A DNA stretch of 29,117 bases from positions 1-29,117 of the forward strand of contig JBPCPI010000152.1 of the NCBI GenBank assembly GCA_050999295.1. The letters run 5' to 3'. The notes under the pieces are model-generated. The model did not search any database and had not been told where the DNA came from. It saw nothing but the letters and a program-made list of their open reading frames with translations. Position 1 is the first letter of the stretch, and every line of letters starts with the position of its first letter. Both the position numbers and the translations under genes were made by a program. This document shows, one piece after another, positions 22,559 through 29,117 of this stretch. This stretch comes from JACCQS01 sp050999295 (lineage in GTDB: Bacteria > Actinomycetota > Actinomycetes > Mycobacteriales > Geodermatophilaceae).

Positions 22559-23071
22559 TCAGGTCTCGTCCGGTACAACGTGCATCGCGGCCTCTTCGGC
22601 GCTGGCGGCGGCACTGTCGATGCCCACATCATCGGCACTGAGTTGAGGATCGACGTCACTCCCGATCCCCTGGTCCGGAGCGACCAACCGCCCGGAACGG
22701 TCATCGCCCACCTCATCGTCGATCAGCTCACCGGACAGGTCGTCGATCAGCTCCCCCTCACCTTCAAGATCGGCGTTGATCTCGACTCCGGCCGGGTTCT
22801 CCACGTCCTCGTCCTCGGCGGCCTGCTCGACCTCCTCCAAGGCGGGATCCGGCTCCTCCTGGGACAACCGCAGGTCCAGCGGCTCGCCGGCTTCCTCCTC
22901 CTCGCCGGTCGTGCCGTACCCCTGCCCGGGTGACCACTTTTCCGGGGCGGTGTAGCCCTCGTCGAGTACGTCGTCGACGCCGCGATCCACAAGGGTGTCC
23001 TCAGGCTGCAGCTGGGTCTCCTCGTCGACGCTGTAGGTGTTGTACGGAGTCGTGTCGTCGCTCTGGCTCAT
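22559..23071 (-). CDS. DUF5709-family acidic protein
   Basis: A 170-residue very acidic, probably soluble and partly disordered protein of an actinobacterial family of unknown function. The recognisable wording is YSVDEETQLQPEDTLVDRGV followed by DDVLDEGYTAPEKW, a middle part with DLRLSQEEPDP, the Asp/Glu-rich repeat ELIDDLSGELIDDEVGDDRS, and the ending GRLVAPDQG then VGIDSAAASAEEAAMHVV. The frame is open upstream to 23563, but ATG 23071 has AGGGTGG just before it and begins at the family's normal N-terminus. Confidence 0.88.
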   Translation of the reverse strand: MSQSDDTTPYNTYSVDEETQLQPEDTLVDRGVDDVLDEGYTAPEKWSPGQGYGTTGEEEEAGEPLDLRLSQEEPDPALEEVEQAAEDEDVENPAGVEINADLEGEGELIDDLSGELIDDEVGDDRSGRLVAPDQGIGSDVDPQLSADDVGIDSAAASAEEAAMHVVPDET

Positions 23072-23094
23072 AGGACCACCCTGACATGAACTCC

Positions 23095-23110
23095 GGTTGT
23101 GCGCATAACC
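23095..23110. repeat. 16-bp near-palindrome GGTTGTGCGCATAACC
   Basis: This is the exact reverse complement of the 16-bp core at 33-48-ish of the window-start element (29-50). It is located between the divergent DUF5709 gene and the gene at 23156, so it could be an operator shared by the two. Confidence 0.55.
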
Positions 23111-23155
23111 TCGGAAGATGCTTAACAGCCGAGCCGGACGGGTACGGGTCAGTAC

Positions 23156-23521
23156 ATGACCGTGGTGCGGTACCAGGACCTTCCGCTCGGAGACCGGGAC
23201 AAGGCCTGGGACGGCAACGCCGCCGAGAAGCGCGTACGCAAGTGGGCCGCGGCCAAGGACAAGCCCAACACCAGCTATCGAGATGCCCATGTCTGGTACG
23301 ACGGTTCGGCCCCGGACAACTTCGGCAGTTACAAGCTGTTGATCGCTGACGTCGTCAACGGCCGGCTGACCGCCATGCCGCGCGCTGTCATGGCCGCCGC
23401 AGCAGTGCTCCAAGGCTCTCGCGGTGGCGTCGATCTGCCCGAGGACGAAGCCCCCCGCGTACGGGGGCACCTGGCCCGCTACTACGACAAGATGGGCGAC
23501 GACCCACCCTGGGACCGTTGA
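23156..23521 (+). CDS. Small conserved protein of a type seen beside phage head proteases
   Basis: A 121-residue soluble protein. The order KAWDGNAAEKRVRKWA, VWYDGSAPDNFGSYKLLIAD, VVNGRLTAMPRAVMAAAAVL, then QGSRGGVDLP and HLARYYDKMGDDPPW reminds me of small proteins fused or adjacent to phage capsid maturation proteases, where they occur as free-standing chromosomal copies too. I do not assert a family number or function. ATG 23156 begins at the normal N-terminus; no clear Shine-Dalgarno sequence precedes it. No other phage gene is in the window. Confidence 0.7.
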   Translation: MTVVRYQDLPLGDRDKAWDGNAAEKRVRKWAAAKDKPNTSYRDAHVWYDGSAPDNFGSYKLLIADVVNGRLTAMPRAVMAAAAVLQGSRGGVDLPEDEAPRVRGHLARYYDKMGDDPPWDR

Positions 23522-23575
23522 CCCCCACTCCGCCGGCAGTCCTCCCGCCTCCTGAACCCCCATTTCGCGCCTGAA

Positions 23576-23655
23576 TCAGGGCGTCCCTGAATCGAATGAT
23601 TCGACTCAGGGCGGCCCTGATTCGGATGTGGCTGGACTCAGAGCGTCCCTGAGTC
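23576..23655. terminator. Three successive hairpins at the convergent gene ends
   Basis: TCAGGG-CGT-CCCTGA (23576-23590), TCAGGG-CGG-CCCTGA (23606-23620) and GACTCAG/CTGAGTC (23635-23655) are spaced by about 30 bases. They lie between a rightward gene ending at 23521 and a leftward gene whose last codons reach into the third hairpin. Likely a bidirectional terminator region; there are no T-tracts. Confidence 0.5.
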
Positions 23656-24561
23656 GGCTGGGTTGGCCCGCGGCTTGCGCAGGGCCAGCGCGACACCCAG
23701 CGCCGTGACGCCGACGCCGGCGATGCTGACCGGAGCAAGTTCTTCGCCGAAGAGCAGATAAGCCTCGATCGCGGTCGCCGGCGGCACGAGATAGAACAGG
23801 CTCGACACCCCCGAGGCACTGCCGCGCTTGAGCAGGAACAGCAGCAGCAGGACCGCACCGAGGGACAGGGCGAGCACCAGCCAGACCATCGCCAGACTGA
23901 ACTCCACGGTCCAATCGATGGCCTGAGTCTCGAACCCGAAGGACAGGACGGTTAGCACAGCGGCCGCCGCCAAGTACTGCATCGCCGTCCCGCTGACCAG
24001 CGGTATGCCGTCCCCGTGTCTTTTCTGGTGGATCGTCCCGGCCGTACCGGCGGCCAGCGCGACCAAGCACGCCGCGACGCCCTGGAGCGGGAAGTCGCCC
24101 GAGACTCGTGCGTCCAGCAGGCCCGGGGCCAGGACCAGCACGACCCCGACGACGCCGAGGACCAGCCCCAGCCACTGCAGCCGGCTCAGCCGTTCGCCCA
24201 GGAAACGGTTGGCCAGGGCGGCGACCACGACCGGCTGCAGGCTGACGATCACGGCCGAGACTCCGGACGGCAGGCCCTGGTCGATCGCCCAGAACACGCC
24301 ACCGAGATAGCCCGCATGCAGCAGGACGCCGGTCACCGCCGAGCGGCCCCAGTGCAAGCGCCCGCCCGGCCGCTCCGCACGCGTCGCAGCGACGATCAAC
24401 CACAGCAGCGCACTGGCGATGACCAGTCGCACGGCCAGGAAGGTGAACGGCTCCGCGTAGGGCAAGCCGTACTTTGCTCCCACGAAGCCGGTGCTCCACA
24501 GGAACACGAAGATCGCTGGCGCCGCGGCAATCGCGAGCGACCGCTGAGACGAGGAGGCCAC
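23638..24561 (-). CDS. EamA/DMT-family transporter
   Basis: A 307-residue inner-membrane carrier of the drug/metabolite transporter superfamily, with ten predicted hydrophobic segments in two EamA repeats (about residues 10-140 and 155-295). The first repeat has FVFLWSTGFVGAKYGLPYAE and the signature stretch GVSAVIVSLQPVVVAALANR followed by FLGERLSRLQW. The second ends SLFYLVPPATAIEAYLLFGE. Such proteins export metabolites or amino acids; the substrate is unknown. It starts with GTG at 24561 with a weak ribosome binding site. Its last codons form part of the hairpin cluster at 23635-23655. It is divergent from the MmcQ/YjbR gene. Confidence 0.92.
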   Translation of the reverse strand: MASSSQRSLAIAAAPAIFVFLWSTGFVGAKYGLPYAEPFTFLAVRLVIASALLWLIVAATRAERPGGRLHWGRSAVTGVLLHAGYLGGVFWAIDQGLPSGVSAVIVSLQPVVVAALANRFLGERLSRLQWLGLVLGVVGVVLVLAPGLLDARVSGDFPLQGVAACLVALAAGTAGTIHQKRHGDGIPLVSGTAMQYLAAAAVLTVLSFGFETQAIDWTVEFSLAMVWLVLALSLGAVLLLLFLLKRGSASGVSSLFYLVPPATAIEAYLLFGEELAPVSIAGVGVTALGVALALRKPRANPADSGTL

Positions 24562-24596
24562 GCAAGCAGTCGATCACATCGTCACGGTTCTCCCCT

Positions 24597-24620
24597 TGGC
24601 GATTTTGGCCAAAACCGCCA
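24597..24620. promoter_or_regulatory. 24-bp inverted repeat in a divergent promoter region
   Basis: TGGCGATTTTGG and CCAAAACCGCCA are complementary at 11 of 12 positions with no spacer. It lies between the divergent EamA transporter start (24561) and the MmcQ/YjbR gene (24658), so an operator for either or both is likely. Confidence 0.5.
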
Positions 24621-24657
24621 GGAAAGGGGGATGATCGCCCACGGCAGAATGGCCGGC

Positions 24658-25002
24658 ATGGTGTCCGAGGACGAGGTGCGTACGGCGGCTCTGTCGCTGC
24701 CCGAGACGAACGAGAAGTCCTCGTACGGGATGCCGGGATTCCGGGTACGTACCAAGGGATTCGCGCGACTCCACGAACAGCCCGGGGTCCTGATGCTGTG
24801 GTGCGCCGACCTTACGGAGAAGGAGGCGCTGATCGCCTCGGATCCGAAGACGTTTTTCACAACACCGCACTACGACGGGTACAGCAGTGTGCTCGTACAC
24901 CTGGCGCGGATCGACAGCGAGGAACTCCTCGACCTACTCACCGCGGCGTGGCGGTCGAGGGCACCGAGGCGACTGCTCGAGGAGTTCGACGCAAGCGCGT
25001 AG
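24658..25002 (+). CDS. MmcQ/YjbR-family protein
   Basis: A 114-residue protein of the MmcQ/YjbR family, small CyaY-like folds often annotated as DNA-binding. The family wording is clear: EVRTAALSLPETNEKSSYGM, PGFRVRTKGFARL, LTEKEALIASDPKTFFTTPH, YDGYSSVLVHLARID and the final AAWRSRAPRRLLEEF. The usual length is about 110-120 residues. ATG 24658 lies seven bases after CAGAAT, a possible -10. In-frame ATGs at 24631 and 24649 are alternatives that add nine or three residues. The cellular role is not established. Confidence 0.88.
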   Translation: MVSEDEVRTAALSLPETNEKSSYGMPGFRVRTKGFARLHEQPGVLMLWCADLTEKEALIASDPKTFFTTPHYDGYSSVLVHLARIDSEELLDLLTAAWRSRAPRRLLEEFDASA

Positions 25003-25037
25003 CGGGGAGGTCCGCCGCGATGGCTGCGCGCCCGCGG

Positions 25038-25073
25038 GCTGGCGGTACGGGTGGTGCTGGCGGTACGGGCGGT
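25038..25073. repeat. 18-bp tandem repeat upstream of the acyl-CoA dehydrogenase
   Basis: GCTGGCGGTACGGGTGGT is followed at once by the same 18 bases with one change (T to C). The second unit ends at the first base of the -10 box at 25073. Confidence 0.75.
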
Positions 25074-25078
25074 AGCGT
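25073..25078 (+). promoter_or_regulatory. -10 box of a leaderless promoter for the acyl-CoA dehydrogenase
   Basis: TAGCGT is followed by exactly six bases and ATG at 25085. No ribosome binding site precedes the ATG. Confidence 0.5.
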
Positions 25079-25084
25079 CGGTTC

Positions 25085-26254
25085 ATGGACTTCGGACTCA
25101 CCGAGGAAGAGCGGGCGATCCGCGACACCGTGCGGGATTTCGTCAAGCGCGAGGTCATGCCGCTGGAGGCCGAGTGCCTGCGCAACGAGCGCGCCGGTCG
25201 GGTCGGCGTCGACCGCGCCACCCTCAAGGCTCTGCAGCAGAAGGCGAGGAAGGCCGGCTTCTGGGGGATCAACACCCCCGAGGAGTACGGCGGAATGGGG
25301 CTCGGCCCGGTGATGACCGCCCTGATCAGCACCGAACTGGCGCGAACGTTCGTACCGTTCTATCTGGGCGGGTACGCCGACAACATCCTCTATCACTGCA
25401 CGCCCGATCAGGCCGAGCACTACCTGCTCCAGGTCATCGCCGGGGACAAGGTCTCGTGTTTTGCGATCACCGAGCCCGGTGCCGGGTCGGATGCCAAGGC
25501 GATCACGACGTCGGCTCGCAAGGAGGGTGACGCCTGGATCATCCGCGGCGAGAAGACGTTCATCACCCGCGGCAACGAAGCCGACTTCACGATGGTCTTC
25601 GCGGTCACCGACAAGGAGTTGGGCGCCGACGGCGGAGTGACTGCCTTCCTCGTCGACCGAGACATGGGCTGGAAGTCCGAGCCGATCGACACGATGGGGG
25701 AGTGGGGGCCGGCGGCACTGGTCTTCGACGATGTCGCCGTACCCGAGCAGAACATCCTGGGCGAGATCGGCCAGGGCTTCAAACTCGCAATGGAATGGAT
25801 AAATGCAGGCCGGTACGTGCTTCCGGCCCGGGCGGTCGGGTCCTGCGAGCGGCTGCTGCAGTTCGCCGTGGACTACGCCAATACGCGGTCGACATTCGGC
25901 CAGCCGCTGGCCCAACGCCAGGCCATCCAGTGGATGATCGCCGACTCCGCCGTCGAGATCGAGGCGATGAAGTGGCTGACCCTGCACGCCGCCTGGCAGA
26001 TGCAGCAGGGCCAGGACAACCGGCACACCTCCTCGATGGCCAAGCTGTACGCCGGCGTCAAGGCCAACGAGGTGGTGGACCGGGTTCTACAGATCCACGG
26101 CGGGATGGGCTACACCCGCGAACTGCCGATCGAGCGCTGGTACCGCGAGCTACGGCTGCTGCGCATCTACGAGGGCACCGACGAGATCCAGCGGCAGTCG
26201 ATCGCCCGCAACCTGCTCAAGGGCAACGTGAAGCTCGGCACGACCCCCGGCTGA
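25085..26254 (+). CDS. Acyl-CoA dehydrogenase
   Basis: A 389-residue FAD enzyme that introduces a double bond at C2-C3 of acyl-CoA thioesters and passes electrons to ETF. The N-terminal helical domain has LTEEERAIRDTVRDFVKREV and WGINTPEEYGGMG. The flavin-binding middle has CFAITEPGAGSDAKA and then FITRGNEADF. The C-terminal domain has RSTFGQPLAQRQAIQWMIAD and LQIHGGMGYTRELPIERWYR, and the catalytic base is probably Glu363 in IYEGTDEIQRQSIARN. The sequence is complete. The chain-length or branched-chain preference cannot be told. It is a single gene with a leaderless promoter; an IS256 remnant follows about 130 bases downstream. Confidence 0.96.
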   Translation: MDFGLTEEERAIRDTVRDFVKREVMPLEAECLRNERAGRVGVDRATLKALQQKARKAGFWGINTPEEYGGMGLGPVMTALISTELARTFVPFYLGGYADNILYHCTPDQAEHYLLQVIAGDKVSCFAITEPGAGSDAKAITTSARKEGDAWIIRGEKTFITRGNEADFTMVFAVTDKELGADGGVTAFLVDRDMGWKSEPIDTMGEWGPAALVFDDVAVPEQNILGEIGQGFKLAMEWINAGRYVLPARAVGSCERLLQFAVDYANTRSTFGQPLAQRQAIQWMIADSAVEIEAMKWLTLHAAWQMQQGQDNRHTSSMAKLYAGVKANEVVDRVLQIHGGMGYTRELPIERWYRELRLLRIYEGTDEIQRQSIARNLLKGNVKLGTTPG

Positions 26255-26384
26255 CTCCACGATGTTGAGCTGTGATTGTGCGGGTGCCGCTATGGCTGCC
26301 AGGTTGGTGTCGGCGTGTCCGGGGTGACTCTGAGTTGATCTGACCGCCGGTTGGTATGTCTTGCCTTGTTGGCCGGGACACCCT

Positions 26385-27000
26385 TCGCGGCGGGATATTT
26401 CTGGCCCAGGTTTGAGTCCCTGAACGCGCTCAGCCCGGCCACGGCGGCCTCGACGGTGGGAGCGGTGTAGGTTGCCCTTGAGTAGGGCGCCAACCGCCTC
26501 GCGGTCGTTGTAGGACACGAACCGTATCGACCCTGATCAGGTGCACTACGCAGATCTGGACCGTGGTGTGCGGCTAGGTCGCCTCGATCGGCTCGGGCAG
26601 GTCGCTCAGCCCGTCGCAGCAGGCGATCAGGATGTCTCGGACGTCTCGGGTGGCCAGCACGGCGCAGACCCAGGCCAGAACTTCGCGGCCTCGGTTTTGC
26701 TGGACCCAGATCCCTAGGACGTGTTTCATGCCGTCGGTGTCGACCCCACCGCGATGTGGGCGGCCTTGTTCGGACCGCGTAGTTGTCTCGGACTTTGACC
26801 ACCAGCGTCGAGGAAGACGATCGGGTAGACCTCCTCTATCGGCCGGGACTGCCAGGCCTTGACCTCGTCGAGGGCCGCGTCGGTGATCTTGGAGATCGTC
26901 TCGCGGGACAACTCGGTGCCCAGTGTGCGGGCCAGATGCGCCTGGATGTCGCCGATGGTCATCCCGCCGGCGTAGCGGGAGATGATCATCTCGTCCAGGC
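26385..27000 (-). pseudogene. IS256-family (Mutator-type) transposase remnant
   Basis: Leftward from about 26990 one frame reads MIISRYAGGMTIGDIQAHLA, RTLGTELSRETISKITDAAL and QSRPIEEVYPIVFLDA, ending with the first catalytic Asp. A second frame supplies VDTDGMKHVLGIWVQQNRGR, then VRDILIACCDGLSDLPEPIEAT with the second Asp. A third gives TYTAPTVEAAVAGLSAFRDS and LGQKYPA. At least three frameshifts or stops are needed. The N-terminal ~100 residues and the C-terminal third with the last catalytic Glu are missing. No end inverted repeats were found. Confidence 0.8.
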
Positions 27001-27064
27001 CGCCGGTCCGGCGCCAGCGAGGGCGCGAACACCGCCACTGTCATGATCAACAACCGGCTCACGA

Positions 27065-27336
27065 AAGATCCGGGCTAGTTCTGAAAAGTTTATCAATAAG
27101 AAGATTTGCATAAGTTAACTGAATACGAATGCCAGATGGAATCCGTACGAGGAGTAGCGATCTGCTCGCGCAGAGTAGCTAAATCAAGGCCTTCGTCGAA
27201 TCCAAGAGGCGCGAAGTTGTTTGCTGTGCAAGCGTTCTGGTGGGGCGATCGACTTTGAACTTATGCATTCTATTTGAACTTATGCATTTTATCTTCTTCA
27301 TAGCGCTTTCATTGGAGATGTGTTTGCCTGTGCCAT
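27065..27336. other. AT-rich island upstream of a secreted protein gene
   Basis: This stretch is visibly far richer in A and T than the rest of the window. It contains no recognised coding sequence. It holds a 19-bp tandem repeat (27254-27291) and an inverted copy of its core (GCATAAGTT at 27108-27116). It may be a promoter or silencing region, or recently acquired DNA left with the adjacent IS256 remnant. Confidence 0.6.
27254..27291. repeat. 19-bp tandem repeat, two units
   Basis: TTTGAACTTATGCATTCTA is followed directly by the same sequence with one C-to-T change. Each unit has a central ATGCAT palindrome. Confidence 0.85.
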
Positions 27337-28338
27337 ATGCCCGGGACAAGCGCACCGGAAGTCGATCGCCCCTTCGGGGCAGTTCGACGCTGGGCAACCC
27401 GCGGGCTCCTGGTGGCCGGTCTGGGAACAGGCGTGTACGTCGCGCTTGTATCTGTCGGATCGCCCGCGAATGCCGATGAAGGTGGCCTGCTAGGCGCGGG
27501 TGACCCCGTGACGTCAGTAGTGCAGCCGGTGACGGACCCGATAATCGATGTAGTGGAGCCGGTCACCGAGACGGTCGTGGTCCCGGTCACCGAGATGGTC
27601 GTGGAGCCGGTCACCGAGACCGTTGACACCGTTGTGGTGCCGGTTGTCGAGACTGTCGTGGAGCCGGTCACCGAGACCGTGGTCGAGACCGTTGACACGG
27701 TTGTGGTGCCGGTTGTCGAGACTGTGGTCGCACCGGTGCTTGAGACGGTCGACGCGGTTGTGGTGCCGGTAGTCGAAACAGTGGGCGCAGTCGTTGCTCC
27801 GCTGACCGACGTGGTGGGCGGGGTAGTGGCTCCGATCACCGAAGCGGTCGCCGTCGTAGCGGCGCCTGTCCTCGCAACGGCGCCGATGGTGCCCGTAGTC
27901 ACGCCAGTAAACGATGTGCTCCTTCCGGAGGCTGGCAACGGTCCTGGCGGTGCTCAGCCATCCGGTGCCGCCGCGTCAGCCGTATCGAGCCCGGCCCCAG
28001 CGGCGTCGCCAGCAAGCCTGTGCCTCGTTCTGGTGGAGTGGAGCAACGCGGCTGCCTGGCAGACCGGCGGCCTCGTATGGGGGGACGCGACGACTGCTGA
28101 GGTGCAGACGGCAGGGACCACGCCGCCTCCGCTGATGCCCATCCTGCCCGACGCTCCGAACTCATCTACAGGCGCGGTGCCGTGCCCGTCGAGTGCCGCC
28201 GGTGGAGCCAGCGGCGGCTCGGTGCTGGGAACTGTCGAGAACTTTCGCATACTTCAATTTGCCAACCTCCGCCCGATCGCGGGCGACGCCGTCTATGACG
28301 GCCTAGCGGCCCCCGAGCCGCCGCACTCTCCTGCCTGA
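27337..28338 (+). CDS. Exported Val/Pro/Thr/Glu-repeat protein, unknown function
   Basis: A 333-residue predicted exported protein. A positively charged start (VRRWATRG) leads into a hydrophobic segment LLVAGLGTGVYVALVSVG and a likely signal-peptidase site near NADEGG (about residue 47). Residues ~57-185 are an imperfect repeat of V-x-P-V-x-E-T-V-V type (EPVTETVV, VPVVETVV), drifting to AP-rich copies. At DNA level two copies of about 35 bases recur 69 bases apart (27622 and 27691). The C-terminal ~140 residues are Ala/Ser/Pro-rich with two Cys (LCLVLVEWSN; VPCPSS), possibly a disulphide. A surface or spore/hypha coat protein is plausible but not shown. The start ATG 27337 has only a distant GGAGA. 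Confidence 0.75.
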   Translation: MPGTSAPEVDRPFGAVRRWATRGLLVAGLGTGVYVALVSVGSPANADEGGLLGAGDPVTSVVQPVTDPIIDVVEPVTETVVVPVTEMVVEPVTETVDTVVVPVVETVVEPVTETVVETVDTVVVPVVETVVAPVLETVDAVVVPVVETVGAVVAPLTDVVGGVVAPITEAVAVVAAPVLATAPMVPVVTPVNDVLLPEAGNGPGGAQPSGAAASAVSSPAPAASPASLCLVLVEWSNAAAWQTGGLVWGDATTAEVQTAGTTPPPLMPILPDAPNSSTGAVPCPSSAAGGASGGSVLGTVENFRILQFANLRPIAGDAVYDGLAAPEPPHSPA

Positions 28339-28417
28339 CGAACTCCTTCCCGGTCACACCCGCGTCGAGTAACGCACTCGAGGCCGGCCATGACCGCACG
28401 TCAGTCAGACATCCCTG

Positions 28418-28433
28418 GTGCGCACATGCGCAC
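28418..28433. repeat. Inverted repeat upstream of the last gene
   Basis: GTGCGCA-CA-TGCGCAC is a perfect 7-2-7 inverted repeat, 17 bases before ATG 28451. It includes ATGCGCACAAC, which matches 11 bases of the GGTTATGCGCACAACC element near the window start. Confidence 0.5.
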
Positions 28434-28450
28434 AACTGGAAGGAATATTC

Positions 28451-29117
28451 ATGGCGAGATTCGTTCGAAACGGACTTGCTGTCGTGGGCTTTGCCGGAGG
28501 CTTCTGGCTTCTGGGCACCGCGGTGGCGAGCGCGGACGACGCGGTACCGGCTACGTCTGTTTCCGAGGTCACCTCGGAAGCAGACGCGAGCGCCGGACCA
28601 GCGGAGTCCAGCAGTACGGGTGGAACGTCGTCGGCCGATTCGGCGGCGTCCTCGTCGTCGGGTCCTGCGACGGCTAACAGCAACAATGACTCCACCACGA
28701 CCGGGGGAGATTCCTCCGCGGCTGGTGGGCAGGCCACGAGCAGTGGCACGGTCAATGGCGGCGATGGGGGCAACTCCAGCGCCTCGGGTAACACCGGCGG
28801 AAACTTAGCTGGCACTCCGGCGCCGGATCGGGGCACCTCGAGCGCCAGCGCACCACCGCCCGGCATGCCCGTGCAGCAACCTCAAGGGGGCGGCACGGAA
28901 GGCGACACCGGGAACATCTCCAACTCCGGTGCTGCCGGTGATGGTGGTTCGGTCAGTGACAGCAACAACGCCACTGGCGGCGACGCTCAGAGTGGGGACA
29001 CCAGCACCGTGGGTGGTTCCAACGAGTCCGACACCGCCGCGAACAGCGGCAACCTGACCGGCTCGCGGGCCAACTCCGGGCGGGGCGGCGACGCCAGCGT
29101 GCGGAACGCGGTCATCC
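28451..29117 (+). CDS. Secreted Ser/Thr/Asn/Gly-rich repetitive protein, 3' end outside window
   Basis: An open frame of 222 codons with no stop before the window ends. It starts with a clear signal peptide, ARFVRNGLAVVGFAGGFWLL then GTAVASADD, cleaved probably after ASA (about residue 28), very like the leaders of actinomycete chaplin-type coat proteins. The mature part is a low-complexity sequence with many GG, NS, DT and ST pairs. Later parts show an imperfect repeat of the form N-x-SG-x-x-GDGG-x-x-S-x-SNNATGGDA. GGAAGGA lies seven bases before ATG 28451. There are no Cys in the visible part. It follows another exported repetitive protein on the same strand, 112 bases downstream, so both may be coat or surface components. 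Confidence 0.75.
   Translation, partial: MARFVRNGLAVVGFAGGFWLLGTAVASADDAVPATSVSEVTSEADASAGPAESSSTGGTSSADSAASSSSGPATANSNNDSTTTGGDSSAAGGQATSSGTVNGGDGGNSSASGNTGGNLAGTPAPDRGTSSASAPPPGMPVQQPQGGGTEGDTGNISNSGAAGDGGSVSDSNNATGGDAQSGDTSTVGGSNESDTAANSGNLTGSRANSGRGGDASVRNAVI

Noticed and set aside
22559..23563. 334-codon reading of the DUF5709 frame from 23563
   Set aside because: The first ~164 codons are antisense to the gene at 23156-23521 and lack homology; ATG 23071 has a ribosome binding site.
23606..24577. 323-codon frame (-) overlapping the EamA transporter
   Set aside because: It is out of frame with the transporter, Gly/Arg-rich and without membrane segments; the transporter frame is certain.
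24938..26026. 362-codon open frame (-) opposite the acyl-CoA dehydrogenase
   Set aside because: An antisense shadow; the opposite strand has clear catalytic motifs throughout.
27254..27291. Possible iteron origin
   Set aside because: Only two tandem copies, no replication initiator gene nearby, and the surroundings are chromosomal.

Overview
The window is high-GC DNA with actinobacterial gene content: a 1,654-residue NAD-dependent glutamate dehydrogenase of the GDH-1650 type, a two-domain VOC protein like mycobacterial Cfp30B, a transmembrane Ser/Thr kinase, DUF5709, a DNA end-joining-type PolDom remnant, and several promoters of the leaderless form (-10 box exactly 6 nt before ATG/GTG). It looks like a chromosomal segment of a non-model actinobacterium. 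I cannot place the genus. No rRNA, tRNA or CRISPR array is visible.

Layout. 1-9.4 kb is ordinary housekeeping: an ALDH7-type aldehyde dehydrogenase (-), a membrane GGDEF-EAL protein (+) and the large glutamate dehydrogenase (+). 9.4-10.7 kb holds a RelB/RelE-like toxin-antitoxin pair lying between the N-terminal and C-terminal remnants of a broken LigD-type polymerase-domain gene. 10.7-14.3 kb carries a VOC protein (-), an endonuclease/exonuclease/phosphatase-fold protein with a damaged N-terminus (-), the first copy of a structured dispersed repeat, a decayed dimeric alpha/beta-barrel gene, a Ser/Thr kinase (+) and a small HTH-like ORF (+). 14.7-15 kb is an IS630-type transposase remnant.

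15-19.4 kb is the most system-like part. A TetR regulator, a fused alpha/beta-hydrolase::GT-B glycosyltransferase and an NTF2-like protein form a leftward operon. It diverges from a SAM methyltransferase gene. Two identical 17-bp sites containing the palindrome TCGGTCGACCGA sit in the shared control region. The likely logic is TetR repression of both arms of a small-molecule modification cassette, relieved by a ligand. The substrate is unknown.

19.4-22.4 kb has a truncated DHA2-type MFS fragment, a GtrA-like membrane protein whose reading frame runs on antisense through that fragment, a second TetR with a leaderless promoter and inverted repeats on both sides, a translationally coupled pair of small membrane proteins and a ChaB/Rho-N protein. 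The second structured repeat copy follows. 22.5-26.3 kb carries DUF5709, a small phage-associated-type protein, an EamA transporter, a MmcQ/YjbR protein and an acyl-CoA dehydrogenase. 26.4-27.0 kb is a decayed IS256-type transposase, followed by an AT-rich island with tandem repeats. The window ends with two exported, repetitive, low-complexity proteins, the second cut off by the window edge.
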